From contig JAICIT010000046.1 of assembly GCA_025960445.1 (NCBI GenBank), forward strand, positions 1-10,341: a DNA stretch of 10,341 nt, given 5' to 3'. Origin of the DNA: Bradyrhizobium sp. GTDB taxonomy: Bacteria; Pseudomonadota; Alphaproteobacteria; Rhizobiales; Xanthobacteraceae. Below are positions 1 through 8,299 of the stretch, piece after piece (within the stretch, counting starts at the first letter, position 1; each line of letters opens with the position of its first letter). The translations under genes were made by a program, and so were the position numbers. The notes below the pieces were generated by a model. The model searched no databases. It saw nothing but the letters and a program-made list of their open reading frames with translations, and was not told the origin of the DNA.

Positions 1-1007
1 ACCAGTCCGCGGTTCGCCGATAATGCCGTGAGCACATAATCGCGGGTCCGCGGCCCAATACCGGCGCCCGGCCCGATCACGCAGGCGTTGAGACGCTTGT
101 CACGCAACATCTCGGCAAACTCAATCGCGGTATCGACGGGCCGAACCATTACGGAGGTCAGCGCGGCGGCGTTTACGATCAACGCCTCTCTGGGCGAGGC
201 TACCGTGACGAGGCCAGACCCGGCCCGCAGGCACCCACGGGCGGACATCCGTGCAGCGCCGGTAGTCGCGGCATCGCCCGAAATCACGATCGTGTGGCCG
301 CGAGAGTATTTATGGCCCTCGATGCGCGGCAACGGGAACGATTGGCGCCATTCCTGTGGGAGGTTTTCGAAGGTCTGCGGCTGAATTTCCTCGAGCACGC
401 GCGGATCAATCCCGATATCCGCGATTCGTACCCGTCCGCAGTGGATGCGGCCGGGCAACAGCAAATGCGCGGGCTTGCGCCGGAAAAAAGTGATGGTTTC
501 GGTGGCGTGTACCGCGACACCCATGATGGCTCCAGTGGTGCCATTGATCCCGCTTGGCAAGTCCACGGCAATAATCGGAGCATCGTTGTCGTTGATTGCC
601 TCGATGACATCGCGCGGCTCCCCAGTCACCGGCCGGTTCAGGCCAGCACCAAACAGCGCGTCGATGATGAGTCCAGGTTTGCCGATCGCCTGCGGGTTGA
701 ATGGTAATACCGGATATTTCCAACCCTTCGCCGCGGAGCCCGCATCCCCCTGCAGGTTGTCGCGGTCGCCGAGCAGGATCACTGAAACCTCACGGCCCCG
801 CGCGGCCAGTTCAGCCGCCGCGACGAAGCCGTCGCCACCGTTATTGCCGGACCCGGCAACCACAACGATCGGTCCCTCCTCGACCAGCTCCATCGCGGCT
901 TCCGCCACCGCCTGACCCGCGCTCAGCATCAGCGCAAACCCTGGCGTTCCCGCGGCCATGGTGAGCCGATCGGCGCGCTCCATTTCAGAAGTGGTCAAAA
1001 CTTCCAT
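1..1007 (-). CDS. nnr: Bifunctional NAD(P)H-hydrate epimerase / ADP-dependent NAD(P)H-hydrate dehydratase (partial, 3' end outside window)
   Basis: Repairs NADHX and NADPHX, the hydrated and inactive forms of the nicotinamide cofactors. The N-terminal YjeF_N domain interconverts the S and R epimers, and the C-terminal domain dehydrates the S form using ADP. I translated the minus strand from ATG at 1007 and read 335 residues without a stop before the edge; the family is about 500 residues long, so roughly the last third is missing. Epimerase-domain motifs are GNNGGDG (residues 54-60), DALFGAGLNRPV (116-127) and VDLPSG (148-153). The dehydratase domain begins near residue 225, with HKYSRGH (232-238), a TGAARMSARGCLRAGSGLV stretch (249-267) and GPGAG (312-316). 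The N-terminus MEVLTTSEMERAD is typical of alphaproteobacterial members; ATGs at codons 9 and 17 are less likely starts. Only a weak GGA ribosome site is visible. It is divergent from glnB, with a 356-base gap. Confidence 0.95.
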   Translation of the reverse strand, partial: MEVLTTSEMERADRLTMAAGTPGFALMLSAGQAVAEAAMELVEEGPIVVVAGSGNNGGDGFVAAAELAARGREVSVILLGDRDNLQGDAGSAAKGWKYPVLPFNPQAIGKPGLIIDALFGAGLNRPVTGEPRDVIEAINDNDAPIIAVDLPSGINGTTGAIMGVAVHATETITFFRRKPAHLLLPGRIHCGRVRIADIGIDPRVLEEIQPQTFENLPQEWRQSFPLPRIEGHKYSRGHTIVISGDAATTGAARMSARGCLRAGSGLVTVASPREALIVNAAALTSVMVRPVDTAIEFAEMLRDKRLNACVIGPGAGIGPRTRDYVLTALSANRGL

Positions 1008-1205
1008 GCCAAATCCGTGTTACCGGCCGCCTTATTCTGAGGCATTTGCCCGTCCCTTGCGAAATCCAGTGCTTGGAAAGTGCATAGCCATTGGTCAGTT
1101 TGCCTATTTAGCGGGCTGCCGTATCGTGCTTGCATCTGCTAAACCTCGCGCGGAATGCCTGCTAAACGGCTGATAACCCTCCCAAAGCAGGTGTCCCCGA
1201 TGTTG

Positions 1206-1702
<497 letters not shown>

Positions 1703-1818
1703 CCCGAGTTTGCCGCTAGTCTGATGTTGTATTGGCCTTGCCTGAATTGTAATGAGCTTCACCCACGGTCGCTGCCCGCGGCCAGATCACGACGACCTGT
1801 AAGCCAAAAGGGGTATTC

Positions 1819-3228
1819 ATGAAGACCGCCAAAGATGTCCTGAAATCGATCAAGGACAACGACGTTAAATACGTCGATCTGCGTTTTACCGATCCGCGCG
1901 GCAAGTGGCAGCATGTGACTTTCGACGTTGGCATGATCGAAGATGACACGTTTGCCGAGGGTGTGATGTTTGACGGCTCCTCGATCGCCGGCTGGAAGGC
2001 GATCAATGAATCCGACATGTGTCTGATGCCCGACCCGGTCACCGCGATTATCGATCCGTTCTTCGCCGAGACCACGATGGTCATTACCTGCGACGTGCTC
2101 GAGCCGACCACCGGCGAGCCTTACAACCGCGACCCACGCGGCATGGCCAAGAAAGCTGAGGCCATGGTCAAGTCGATGGGCGTTGGCGATACCGTTTTCT
2201 TCGGGCCCGAGGCCGAGTTCTTCGTGTTCGACGATGTCCGCTATCAGACCACGCCCTACAACACTGGATTCAAGCTGGACTCGGTAGAATTGCCGATCAA
2301 CTCCGATACTGAATATGAGGGTGGCAATCTGGGCCACCGCATCCGCACGAAGGCCGGCTACTTCCCGGTGCCGCCGCAGGATTCGGTGCAGGACATGCGC
2401 TCGGAAATGCTCGGCGCGATGGCCAAGATGGGAGTCAAGGTCGAGAAGCATCACCACGAAGTGGCATCCGCCCAGCACGAGCTTGGCATGAAGTTCGACA
2501 GCATGACGCTGATGGCTGACCAGATGCAGATCTACAAGTACTGCATTCATCAGGTCGCGCACATCTACGGCAAGACGGCAACCTTCATGCCGAAGCCGGT
2601 GTACGGCGATAACGGCTCGGGCATGCACTGCCATCAGTCGATCTGGAAGGGTGGCAAACCGGTGTTCGCCGGCAACAAATACGCCGATCTCTCGGAGACC
2701 TGCCTGTCTTACATCGCCGGCATCATCAAGCACGCCAAGGCAATTAACGCTTTCACCAACCCGTCAACCAACTCTTACAAGCGTCTGGTTCCGGGTTATG
2801 AAGCGCCAGTGCTGCTCGCCTACTCGGCGCGCAACCGCTCGGCGTCCTGCCGCATCCCTTACACTTCAAATCCAAAGGCCAAGCGGGTCGAGGTGCGTTT
2901 CCCTGATCCGATGGCCAATCCCTATCTCGGCTTCGCGGCGATGTTGATGGCCGGTCTCGACGGCATCAAGAACAAGCTCGATCCCGGGCCGGCGATGGAC
3001 AAGGATCTTTACGATCTCCCGAAGGAAGAGTTGAAGGCAATTCCGACGGTGTGCGGTTCGCTCCGCGAAGCGTTGGAGAACCTCGACAAGGATCGCGCTT
3101 TCCTCAAGCAAGGCGGCGTCTTCGACGACGACTTCATCGACAGCTATATCGAACTGAAGATGACCGAAGTCGAGCGGTTCGAAATGACGCCTCATCCCGT
3201 CGAATTCGAGATGTACTACTCGCTTTGA
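1819..3228 (+). CDS. glnA: Glutamine synthetase type I (GSI-beta)
   Basis: ATP-dependent condensation of glutamate and ammonium to glutamine, the central step of ammonium assimilation; a cytoplasmic dodecamer. The product is 469 residues, the same as the Escherichia coli enzyme. Visible motifs in order: MFDGSSI (50-56), the metal-binding GPEAEFF (129-135), [11 protein letters not shown] (211-221), the ATP/glutamate-binding NGSGMH (265-270), the flap [17 protein letters not shown] (314-330), [11 protein letters not shown] (360-370), and the C-terminus [11 protein letters not shown]. Tyr398 in DLYDLPKEE is the adenylylation site, so activity should be set by GlnE in response to PII from the neighbouring gene. 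AAAAGGGG ends five bases before ATG 1819. It shares a transcription unit with glnB, although the 116-base gap could hold a second promoter. A strong terminator follows. Confidence 0.98.
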   Translation: MKTAKDVLKSIKDNDVKYVDLRFTDPRGKWQHVTFDVGMIEDDTFAEGVMFDGSSIAGWKAINESDMCLMPDPVTAIIDPFFAETTMVITCDVLEPTTGEPYNRDPRGMAKKAEAMVKSMGVGDTVFFGPEAEFFVFDDVRYQTTPYNTGFKLDSVELPINSDTEYEGGNLGHRIRTKAGYFPVPPQDSVQDMRSEMLGAMAKMGVKVEKHHHEVASAQHELGMKFDSMTLMADQMQIYKYCIHQVAHIYGKTATFMPKPVYGDNGSGMHCHQSIWKGGKPVFAGNKYADLSETCLSYIAGIIKHAKAINAFTNPSTNSYKRLVPGYEAPVLLAYSARNRSASCRIPYTSNPKAKRVEVRFPDPMANPYLGFAAMLMAGLDGIKNKLDPGPAMDKDLYDLPKEELKAIPTVCGSLREALENLDKDRAFLKQGGVFDDDFIDSYIELKMTEVERFEMTPHPVEFEMYYSL

Positions 3229-3268
3229 TTTCTGGGCAGCGGCAACCCGCTTCAGGCCGCGAAAACCC

Positions 3269-3300
3269 AAAGGCGCTCCCGACGGAGCGCCTTTTTCCTT
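3269..3300 (+). terminator. Rho-independent terminator after glnA
   Basis: AAAGGCGCTCC (3269-3279) pairs with GGAGCGCCTTT (3284-3294) around a CGAC tetraloop, giving an 11-base-pair perfect stem. A T-rich tail follows (TTTTTCCTTTT, 3292-3302, overlapping the end of the stem). It lies 41 bases after the glnA stop and between convergent genes. On the minus strand the downstream tract is poorer in T, so it mainly serves glnA. Confidence 0.93.
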
Positions 3301-3311
3301 TTAGTAAATGG

Positions 3312-4082
3312 CTAGCCGGTTCGCCTGCCCTGTATGAGCGCTTCGCCGAAGGCCTGAAACAGTTTGCGGTTGATCGGATTGCGCTGCGGATCGTATTCGG
3401 CGTGCCACTGCACCCCAAGCGCAAAACCCGGCGCGTCGGCAATTCGGATCGCCTCGATGGTGCCGTCCTCCGCTACCCCTTCGACGACAACGCGTCCGCC
3501 CGGTTTGAGGATGCCCTGGCCATGCAGCGAGTTCACCCGGATCGTCTCGCATCCGAGGATCTGGGCAAAGGCGCCACCCGGAGCCAGCGCGACCTCGTGC
3601 CGGTCAGCGAATATGACCGTCGGATCGGGATGGATTTCGCCGTTCTCAAGCCGCGGCATGCGATGGTTCATGCGGCCCGGCAGTTCGCGGATTTCCGGAT
3701 GGAGCGAGCCGCCAAATGCAACGTTCATCTCTTGCAAGCCTCGGCAAATGCCGAACAGCGGGATGCCCCGCTCCACGCAAGCTTCCGATAGAGCCAACGC
3801 CAGATCGTCGCGATGGATGTCGTATGGCTCGTGCCGGGGATCCGCCTCGGTCCCAAAGCGGGTCGGGTGGACGTTGGCGCGAGCCCCCGTCAGCACCACC
3901 CCATCGACGACATCCAGCAGCGCGGAAATGTCGGTGATACTCGGTTCACCCGCAAACATCAGCGGCAATGCGCCGGCTACCTCAGCCACTGCGCGAAGAT
4001 TGCGTTCTCCGACCATTTGCGTCGCAAAACGATTTTCAATCCGATAGGCGTTCCCGATCACGCCGACTACCGGCTTCTTCAT
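3312..4082 (-). CDS. Gamma-glutamyl-gamma-aminobutyrate hydrolase family protein (class I glutamine amidotransferase-like, peptidase C26)
   Basis: Predicted cytoplasmic gamma-glutamyl hydrolase. Characterised relatives such as PuuD cleave gamma-glutamyl-GABA in putrescine breakdown, but the true substrate here is unknown. The product is 256 residues, normal for the family. The catalytic triad is visible: nucleophile Cys113 in GICRGLQEMN (111-120), then His227 and Glu229 in GVQWHAEYDP (223-232). Other family marks are DGVVLTGARANVHP (60-73) and VNSLHGQGI (183-191). ATG at 4082 has GGA eight bases upstream and GAGGGA immediately before it. No other polyamine genes (puuA, puuB, puuC) are nearby, so the pathway cannot be assigned. 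It converges on glnA across the glnA terminator and lies 92 bases downstream of the membrane protein gene on the same strand, possibly in one transcript. Confidence 0.9.
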   Translation of the reverse strand: MKKPVVGVIGNAYRIENRFATQMVGERNLRAVAEVAGALPLMFAGEPSITDISALLDVVDGVVLTGARANVHPTRFGTEADPRHEPYDIHRDDLALALSEACVERGIPLFGICRGLQEMNVAFGGSLHPEIRELPGRMNHRMPRLENGEIHPDPTVIFADRHEVALAPGGAFAQILGCETIRVNSLHGQGILKPGGRVVVEGVAEDGTIEAIRIADAPGFALGVQWHAEYDPQRNPINRKLFQAFGEALIQGRRTG

Positions 4083-4174
4083 TCCCTCAATCCAATTTCA
4101 CGTCGCATAGCCTCTACCGGATCATGCCCGCCGCCCGTCGCCGGATCAACATCTCCAGTGGCAAACCGGCGATG

Positions 4175-4867
4175 CTATTTCCGCGTGAACGCTTCGCGGG
4201 CATCAAGTGCTTCAGGGGCCGGCAATCGAGCTGCCTGCATGGCGATTGCCGATGAATTCTCAGGTCCGCTCAGCCACGGCAATTTCGCTGCGATGCCGCG
4301 TGTCACGGGCTCGCCCAACGGACCGCCGAAATCGAGTGGCCACAGACCGTTCGGCACCACCTCCACGTGAACGTCCCGCAGACGAAATCCATTGCCGAAG
4401 CCCGACGCCAGCGCGTCGGAGGGAGCCGTACGAATAGTTGCCGGGTCCCGGACATCAGCGAAGGTGACCAGTACCGGAATCAAGGCGCCGGTCACGGGCA
4501 CCGCGCCGGTCATCCGGCTCATCTCATTGAATGACACGTTGCGGCCGGCCGCCTTGTAGGCTCGCAATGCCAGGTAATTCATTCCGTCGAGATCGATAGT
4601 GCCGTCGATGTGCGCCATCAACGCAACGAGATTCTTGCCGCCGCCGAGATCGACGAACACCGCGTCTCCGCGGGTGGTGGTGTGGCCATGACGGCTGTAG
4701 CCCCTGTCGGGATGCACCGAAACGACGCCCGATCCGGTCTTCAGCCCCTCAGGCGTTTCGACCTCGAGCGTAAGGCGGTATTTGTGGCCGGGCCGGTAAA
4801 TGCGGATCTGATCGCCAATGAACAGCACCGCCAATAGCGCCACCGGGCTGAGCCACCTGAAATTCAT
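4175..4867 (-). CDS. Conserved-looking single-pass membrane protein of unknown function
   Basis: I do not recognise a characterised family. From ATG 4867 the product is 230 residues. A hydrophobic N-terminal segment (about residues 5-21, WLSPVALLAVLFIGDQI) after an Arg looks like a signal anchor or uncleaved signal. The rest is soluble and probably periplasmic, opening with a beta-rich stretch YRLTLEVETPEGLKTGSGVVSV (30-51, contiguous) and then GDAVFVDLGGGKNLVALMAH (67-86). Similar TPEG-tGSgV hypothetical proteins are, as I recall, common in alphaproteobacteria without a known role. The frame stays open to an ATG at 4930, but that adds 21 residues with Cys and Arg ahead of the hydrophobic segment, so 4867 is preferred. 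It is divergent from the AI-2E transporter and followed after 92 bases by the hydrolase gene. Confidence 0.8.
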   Translation of the reverse strand: MNFRWLSPVALLAVLFIGDQIRIYRPGHKYRLTLEVETPEGLKTGSGVVSVHPDRGYSRHGHTTTRGDAVFVDLGGGKNLVALMAHIDGTIDLDGMNYLALRAYKAAGRNVSFNEMSRMTGAVPVTGALIPVLVTFADVRDPATIRTAPSDALASGFGNGFRLRDVHVEVVPNGLWPLDFGGPLGEPVTRGIAAKLPWLSGPENSSAIAMQAARLPAPEALDAREAFTRK

Positions 4868-5013
4868 CCGGAACCGCCCCACGTCTTGCCGTGCGATGAT
4901 CGCTTCGCACAATCGGCACGCCGGCGTCAAACCAGCGCGCTTTCCGAAGCTTGATCCTGGACGAGATTGAAGAAAGAGTACGCCTGAAACAACAGCACGA
5001 GAAAGAATCAGCG

Positions 5014-6120
5014 GTGACAGTCTCGGTTGAACGTCGTCAAGGCCGGAAGGATCTTGCTTGGGCGATATCGGTCGGCGGTATCGGCATGGTTGGTTTCGCC
5101 GCGTTGCTGCTGTTCACATGGTACTACGCCGCGACGCTATTTCTGATCTTTGCCGGAATGCTGCTTGGGGTAGGTCTCAACGCAATGACGACCATTCTGG
5201 GGCATGTCGTCAAACTACCGCATGCGCTCCGATTAACGATCGTATGCCTGGTGTTGGCCAGCCTGCTCTCGGGCGTCGTCTTTCTCGGTGGCACAACGAT
5301 CGCTCAGCAGGCGACCGCTCTAAGCGGCACGCTGAAAGCACAGATCGTCAGCGTCAAAGCTTTCCTGGAGCGAAATGGTATCGATACCAGTTATTTTGAA
5401 CTGGGAGGCTCCAATCCGTCATCCGAACCATCGCCAGGCGCCACTCCCACGCATAACCTTCCCAGCGCGGGTGCGTTGGCTTCCAGCGGCGGCGCGATCG
5501 TCAGCCAAACCTTCAGACTGCTGCTGGGCACAGTGAGCGCGGTCGGCAATTTGTTCATCGTGCTCTTTCTCGGGTTGACGTTCGCGGCGCAGCCGTCGGT
5601 GTACCGCAAGGGGCTGTTGTTCATGACACCTGCGCGCCATCGCGCGCCCGCAGAAGTGATCATCGACCGTATCGGTGAAACGCTTGAACGCTGGTTGATG
5701 GCACAGATCGTGACCATGTTTGCGGTCTTCGTGGTCACCTCGATTGGGCTTGAGATCATCGGAATCCAGGGCGCGTTCATATTGGGCATCCAGGCGGGCT
5801 TGCTAGCTTTCATCCCCACTGTGGGTGCGCTGATTGCCGGCTTGATCGTGGTGCTCGCGAGCCTTGCGTCAGGATGGGTCGCCGCCGCCAGCGCACTCGT
5901 GCTGTTTCTTGGTGTTCACGCGCTCGAAAGCTACATCCTGACGCCTATCATTCAGCGTCAGGCGCTCGAAATTCCGCCGGCTACACTGTTTGCTTTTCAG
6001 ATCCTGCTCGGCACAGTGTTCGGCATTTGGGGGCTGGCGCTTGCATTGCCTCTGATGGCAATCGTCAAGGTCATCATCGACCATTTCAAGGGCGACGAAG
6101 TCTCCCTTCGGCCTGTTTAG
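5014..6120 (+). CDS. AI-2E family transporter (PF01594-type polytopic membrane protein)
   Basis: Inner-membrane protein of the AI-2E transporter / PerM superfamily; members export or exchange small molecules or ions, and the substrate cannot be read from sequence. With GTG 5014 as start it is 368 residues. Hydrophobic segments lie at about 15-35, 38-58, 73-93, 172-191, 230-250, 252-292, 292-308 and 322-355. The hallmark FIPTVGALIAGL (266-277) and the final ESYILTPII...GIWGLALALPLMAIVKV block (305-353) are typical. A Ser/Pro/Gly-rich stretch (about 131-160) sits in the soluble loop between the third and fourth helices. The start is uncertain: the frame is also open from TTG 4951, which adds 21 highly charged residues; neither start has a strong ribosome site, though GAGAAAGA precedes the GTG. 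It is divergent from the 230-residue membrane protein and converges with the ABM-domain gene at 18 bases. Confidence 0.92.
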   Translation: MTVSVERRQGRKDLAWAISVGGIGMVGFAALLLFTWYYAATLFLIFAGMLLGVGLNAMTTILGHVVKLPHALRLTIVCLVLASLLSGVVFLGGTTIAQQATALSGTLKAQIVSVKAFLERNGIDTSYFELGGSNPSSEPSPGATPTHNLPSAGALASSGGAIVSQTFRLLLGTVSAVGNLFIVLFLGLTFAAQPSVYRKGLLFMTPARHRAPAEVIIDRIGETLERWLMAQIVTMFAVFVVTSIGLEIIGIQGAFILGIQAGLLAFIPTVGALIAGLIVVLASLASGWVAAASALVLFLGVHALESYILTPIIQRQALEIPPATLFAFQILLGTVFGIWGLALALPLMAIVKVIIDHFKGDEVSLRPV

Positions 6121-6138
6121 GGCCCATCTGCGATCCAC

Positions 6139-6438
6139 TCAGTCCGCGGAGAGCACGGTTTGGGTATGCTCGACTTCGGGCGGTGCCGCGAAATATTGTC
6201 CGACCAGCCCGCGCCAGGCGGTGAAATCCACCGAGCCCCTGAAATCGACAGTGTGGTTTTCCAAAGTCTCCCACTTCGCCATCAGCCGATAACGCGAAGG
6301 CTTCTCGATCGACCTGTGCAGTTCGAAACCCTTGCCTCCCTTTGCGCGCAGGAACAACGGACGTGCCTTCGCGACAGCAGCTTCGAATTCCTTTTCGGTA
6401 CCAGGCTTCACGTCGATTTGCGCAATTTCGGTGATCAT
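6139..6438 (-). CDS. ABM-domain (antibiotic biosynthesis monooxygenase family) protein
   Basis: Small dimeric alpha/beta barrel (PF03992-like fold). Relatives include cofactor-free quinol oxygenases such as YgiN and haem-degrading enzymes, but many are of unknown substrate. The product is 99 residues, normal for the family. It opens with a beta strand, ITEIAQIDVKPGTEKEFEAA (2-21), followed by a central GFELHRSIEKPSRYRLMAKW (37-56) and the family-typical WETLENHTVDFRGSVDF (56-72). His62 is at the usual conserved position after the WE motif. ATG 6438 is preferred over TTG 6462 because it starts exactly at the fold and has AGAAGG ten bases upstream. No partner gene reveals the substrate. Confidence 0.85.
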   Translation of the reverse strand: MITEIAQIDVKPGTEKEFEAAVAKARPLFLRAKGGKGFELHRSIEKPSRYRLMAKWETLENHTVDFRGSVDFTAWRGLVGQYFAAPPEVEHTQTVLSAD

Positions 6439-6574
6439 GCAGTTTCGGCCTTCTGATTGCAATTCACGTCTCTAACCCACTCGATCGGATAATTGAAGTG
6501 GCGGAGAGCCGAAACACAAAGCTTGAAACAGAAAGCGTGGCGGTGAGCGAGCCGTTATCGCCCGGGATAGCTAC

Positions 6575-6811
6575 TCAGTAGAAAAGCAGCGCCGTGCCTG
6601 CGACCATGAGCATGCAACCGACGAACATCACGATCGCCCAGCGGCTTCGGGGCTCATCATACCGGCCTTCCGCGCGGCGCTCTGTTATCAGAGCCGTCTC
6701 ATATTCATCCGAAGTAGCGAACATACAGGCAAACCCGCCGCGCGCCGAGGCTGCAGCGGTTTCAAGCGCCTTCAGCGTATTCTGGACGTTCTGATTGCGG
6801 GCGATGATCAT
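6575..6811 (-). CDS. Small hypothetical protein with a C-terminal transmembrane helix
   Basis: Not recognised. From ATG 6811 the product has 78 residues: a polar N-terminal part, an acidic/basic middle (TSDEYETALITERRAEGRYDEP, 33-54, contiguous), then one hydrophobic helix near the end (about 58-77, ending in FY). This is a tail-anchored layout. No good ribosome site precedes ATG 6811. ATG 6724 (residue 30) is an alternative start and would give 49 residues. It lies 50 bases after the diguanylate cyclase on the same strand, so the two may share a transcript. The hydrophobic tail in this frame, and its absence from the opposite frame, is the main reason to believe it is real. Confidence 0.5.
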   Translation of the reverse strand: MIIARNQNVQNTLKALETAAASARGGFACMFATSDEYETALITERRAEGRYDEPRSRWAIVMFVGCMLMVAGTALLFY

Positions 6812-6861
6812 TCGGAAGATGATATGGATCGAATGGTAAAGGGGCAGTTACCGGCGCGCCT

Positions 6862-8088
6862 TCATGCCAGCCGCGCAAAGCCTGGTCGCTGAGTCGATTG
6901 ACGTGCGACGCCTGCCGTTTTCCGCCGCCAGTTTTCAAGCGACAAGGGCAGCTCTTCCGCCGCCTCGACGCGGTTGCGGCCGCCCCGCTTCGCCTGGTAA
7001 AGCGCAGTATCGGCGGCAGCCAGCAGCACCTCGAGCTCGGTGCCCGCCGGTCCGCCCGCCACGCCGATGCTGACAGTGGTATCGACCGGACCGTCCTCGA
7101 CGACGATGCCGGAGTCCGCAAATGCTTCGCGCACCCTTTCAGCGGCAACGACTGCTTCTTCCAGCGAACAGGGCAGCAACGCGGCAAATTCCTCACCGCC
7201 AATTCGTCCCGACAGATCGCTCATCCGCAGCGAATTGATCACCACGGCAGCGAACAATTTGAGGATCTCATCACCTGCCGCATGACCGAACCGATCATTG
7301 ACCGACTTGAAATGATCGATGTCGAAAATCAATGCCGTCACCGGCCGGCCGGCATTTGCTTCGCGCTCAATCACGCGCGAGCACGCCTCCGCAAACCCTC
7401 GGCGGTTGAACATGCCGGTCAGCGGATCCATGGACGCCGCCGTCTTGTGCGCGGTCACGGTGCGTTCGGAGACCAGCATGAAAATGACGAACACCGTACC
7501 CACCGCATAAAGCACGAGTTCGATCGAGAATACCGTCACCCAGGCGCTGCTGCCAAAGGCATCGTCGTGCGGCCGCAAAAAGTTAGCAAGCAGGATTGGC
7601 AGCATCAGCACAAACCCGTGCAACACCGGGACGACGACCGTCGGCCAGCGCTTTTGAAGGGTCCTGCGGCGCTCAGACCACAACTCCCTTGCCGTGAGCG
7701 CAGCATAGACAGCCACGATACCGGCTCCGATCGTCATCCGCATCGCGGAGGCGTCTGGTGCCAGCGTCATGACAGCCGCGATCCAGCCGAGCGCACCCAG
7801 TACCAGCCCCGGTAGATTGGGTTTGCGACCATGGAAGACGCGGGATGCGTTCCAGACCATGCCGCAAGCGACAAAGCCGGTCGCATTGAGCGCCAGCAAG
7901 AGCAGGTCCCCGAGCGAGTCACGCGCAAGCGTGCAGAGCGCAATTGACGCGGCGCCGAGCAGATACGCCATTCCCCACCATTTTAGCGCCGGGATATTCT
8001 CCTGCCTGCCGAAAAATAGCAGCATCGCTCCGAGCAACGCGGCTACCATGGTGGCGACAAGATAGAGCGTGGGGGTGTCGAGCGACAT
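6862..8088 (-). CDS. Membrane-bound diguanylate cyclase (7-helix sensor region plus GGDEF)
   Basis: Makes cyclic di-GMP from two GTP. From ATG 8088 the product is 408 residues. The first 210 hold about seven hydrophobic segments (about 8-27, 36-55, 63-80, 93-109, 117-133, 150-170, 182-207), presumably a membrane sensor of unknown signal. The GGDEF domain starts at DPLTGMFNRRGF (221-232), with the metal-binding FDIDHFKSVND (255-265) and the active-site GGEEF (297-301). RMSD (288-291) sits five residues before GGEEF, as an RxxD inhibitory site should, so product feedback inhibition is likely. The domain ends at DTALYQAKRGGRNRV (360-374), followed by a 34-residue basic tail of unknown use. The frame extends to 8196, but ATG 8088 with GGGAG just upstream begins the first helix and is preferred. 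There is no EAL domain. Confidence 0.93.
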   Translation of the reverse strand: MSLDTPTLYLVATMVAALLGAMLLFFGRQENIPALKWWGMAYLLGAASIALCTLARDSLGDLLLLALNATGFVACGMVWNASRVFHGRKPNLPGLVLGALGWIAAVMTLAPDASAMRMTIGAGIVAVYAALTARELWSERRRTLQKRWPTVVVPVLHGFVLMLPILLANFLRPHDDAFGSSAWVTVFSIELVLYAVGTVFVIFMLVSERTVTAHKTAASMDPLTGMFNRRGFAEACSRVIEREANAGRPVTALIFDIDHFKSVNDRFGHAAGDEILKLFAAVVINSLRMSDLSGRIGGEEFAALLPCSLEEAVVAAERVREAFADSGIVVEDGPVDTTVSIGVAGGPAGTELEVLLAAADTALYQAKRGGRNRVEAAEELPLSLENWRRKTAGVARQSTQRPGFARLA

Positions 8089-8245
8089 GGGCTCCCGGCC
8101 ATTGTGATGCGGGGTATCCAACGCGGCCGAAGCGGAGCGCACGCCTTCACCCAGCCGGCACGCTATGATCAGTCTGTTCGAAAAGCGTTTGCACATACGG
8201 GCAAGTTTTCAGGAAAACTGCCTCAACTCGTCGGTAAATTCGCAG

Positions 8246-8272
8246 TAAAAAGGGCGCCGAAAGGCGCCCTTT
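8246..8272 (-). terminator. Rho-independent terminator after rpsI
   Basis: Perfect 10-base-pair stem AAAGGGCGCC / GGCGCCCTTT (8249-8258 and 8263-8272) closed by a four-base loop. On the minus strand it is followed by T bases (TTTTTA across the stem base, 8251-8246). It starts about 28 bases after the rpsI stop, separating the ribosomal-protein unit from the diguanylate cyclase downstream. Confidence 0.92.
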
Positions 8273-8299
8273 GCTCGTCCTGATACGAGGATTCGGTAA

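Noticed and set aside
445..915. 156-codon plus-strand frame in the first kilobase
   Set aside because: Antisense to nnr, whose motifs are read clearly on the minus strand; the Ser/Pro/Ala-rich product has no recognisable fold.
1070..1097. Possible NtrC dyads (TGCTTGGAAAGTGCA and TGCATAGCCATTGGTCA)
   Set aside because: The first has the wrong arm spacing and the second matches only about 9 of 17 consensus positions, so neither is reported as a site.
1732..1753. Possible separate sigma-70 promoter for glnA in the glnB-glnA gap
   Set aside because: The hexamer-like sequences (TTGTAT or TTGGCC with TGTAAT) are at poor spacing or poor match, so co-transcription with glnB is the simpler reading.
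1759..2733. 324-codon open frame on the minus strand opposite glnA
   Set aside because: It lies entirely antisense to the strongly conserved glnA, its composition (rich in His, Val, Arg, Asp) is that of a codon-bias shadow, and it shows no domain or ribosome site.
3051..3791. 246-codon plus-strand frame crossing the end of glnA and its terminator
   Set aside because: It overlaps glnA in another frame, runs through the terminator, and is antisense to the hydrolase gene; no real protein features are seen.
6463..6574. Short open frames in the gap between the ABM gene and the 78-residue gene
   Set aside because: The only frames with starts are under 20 codons and have no ribosome site; the CCCGGG-centred palindrome here is too weak for a terminator.
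6898..7815. 305-codon open frame on the plus strand opposite the diguanylate cyclase
   Set aside because: Antisense to the GGDEF gene, whose motifs are intact; the Arg/His/Gln-rich product is typical of a GC-rich shadow frame.
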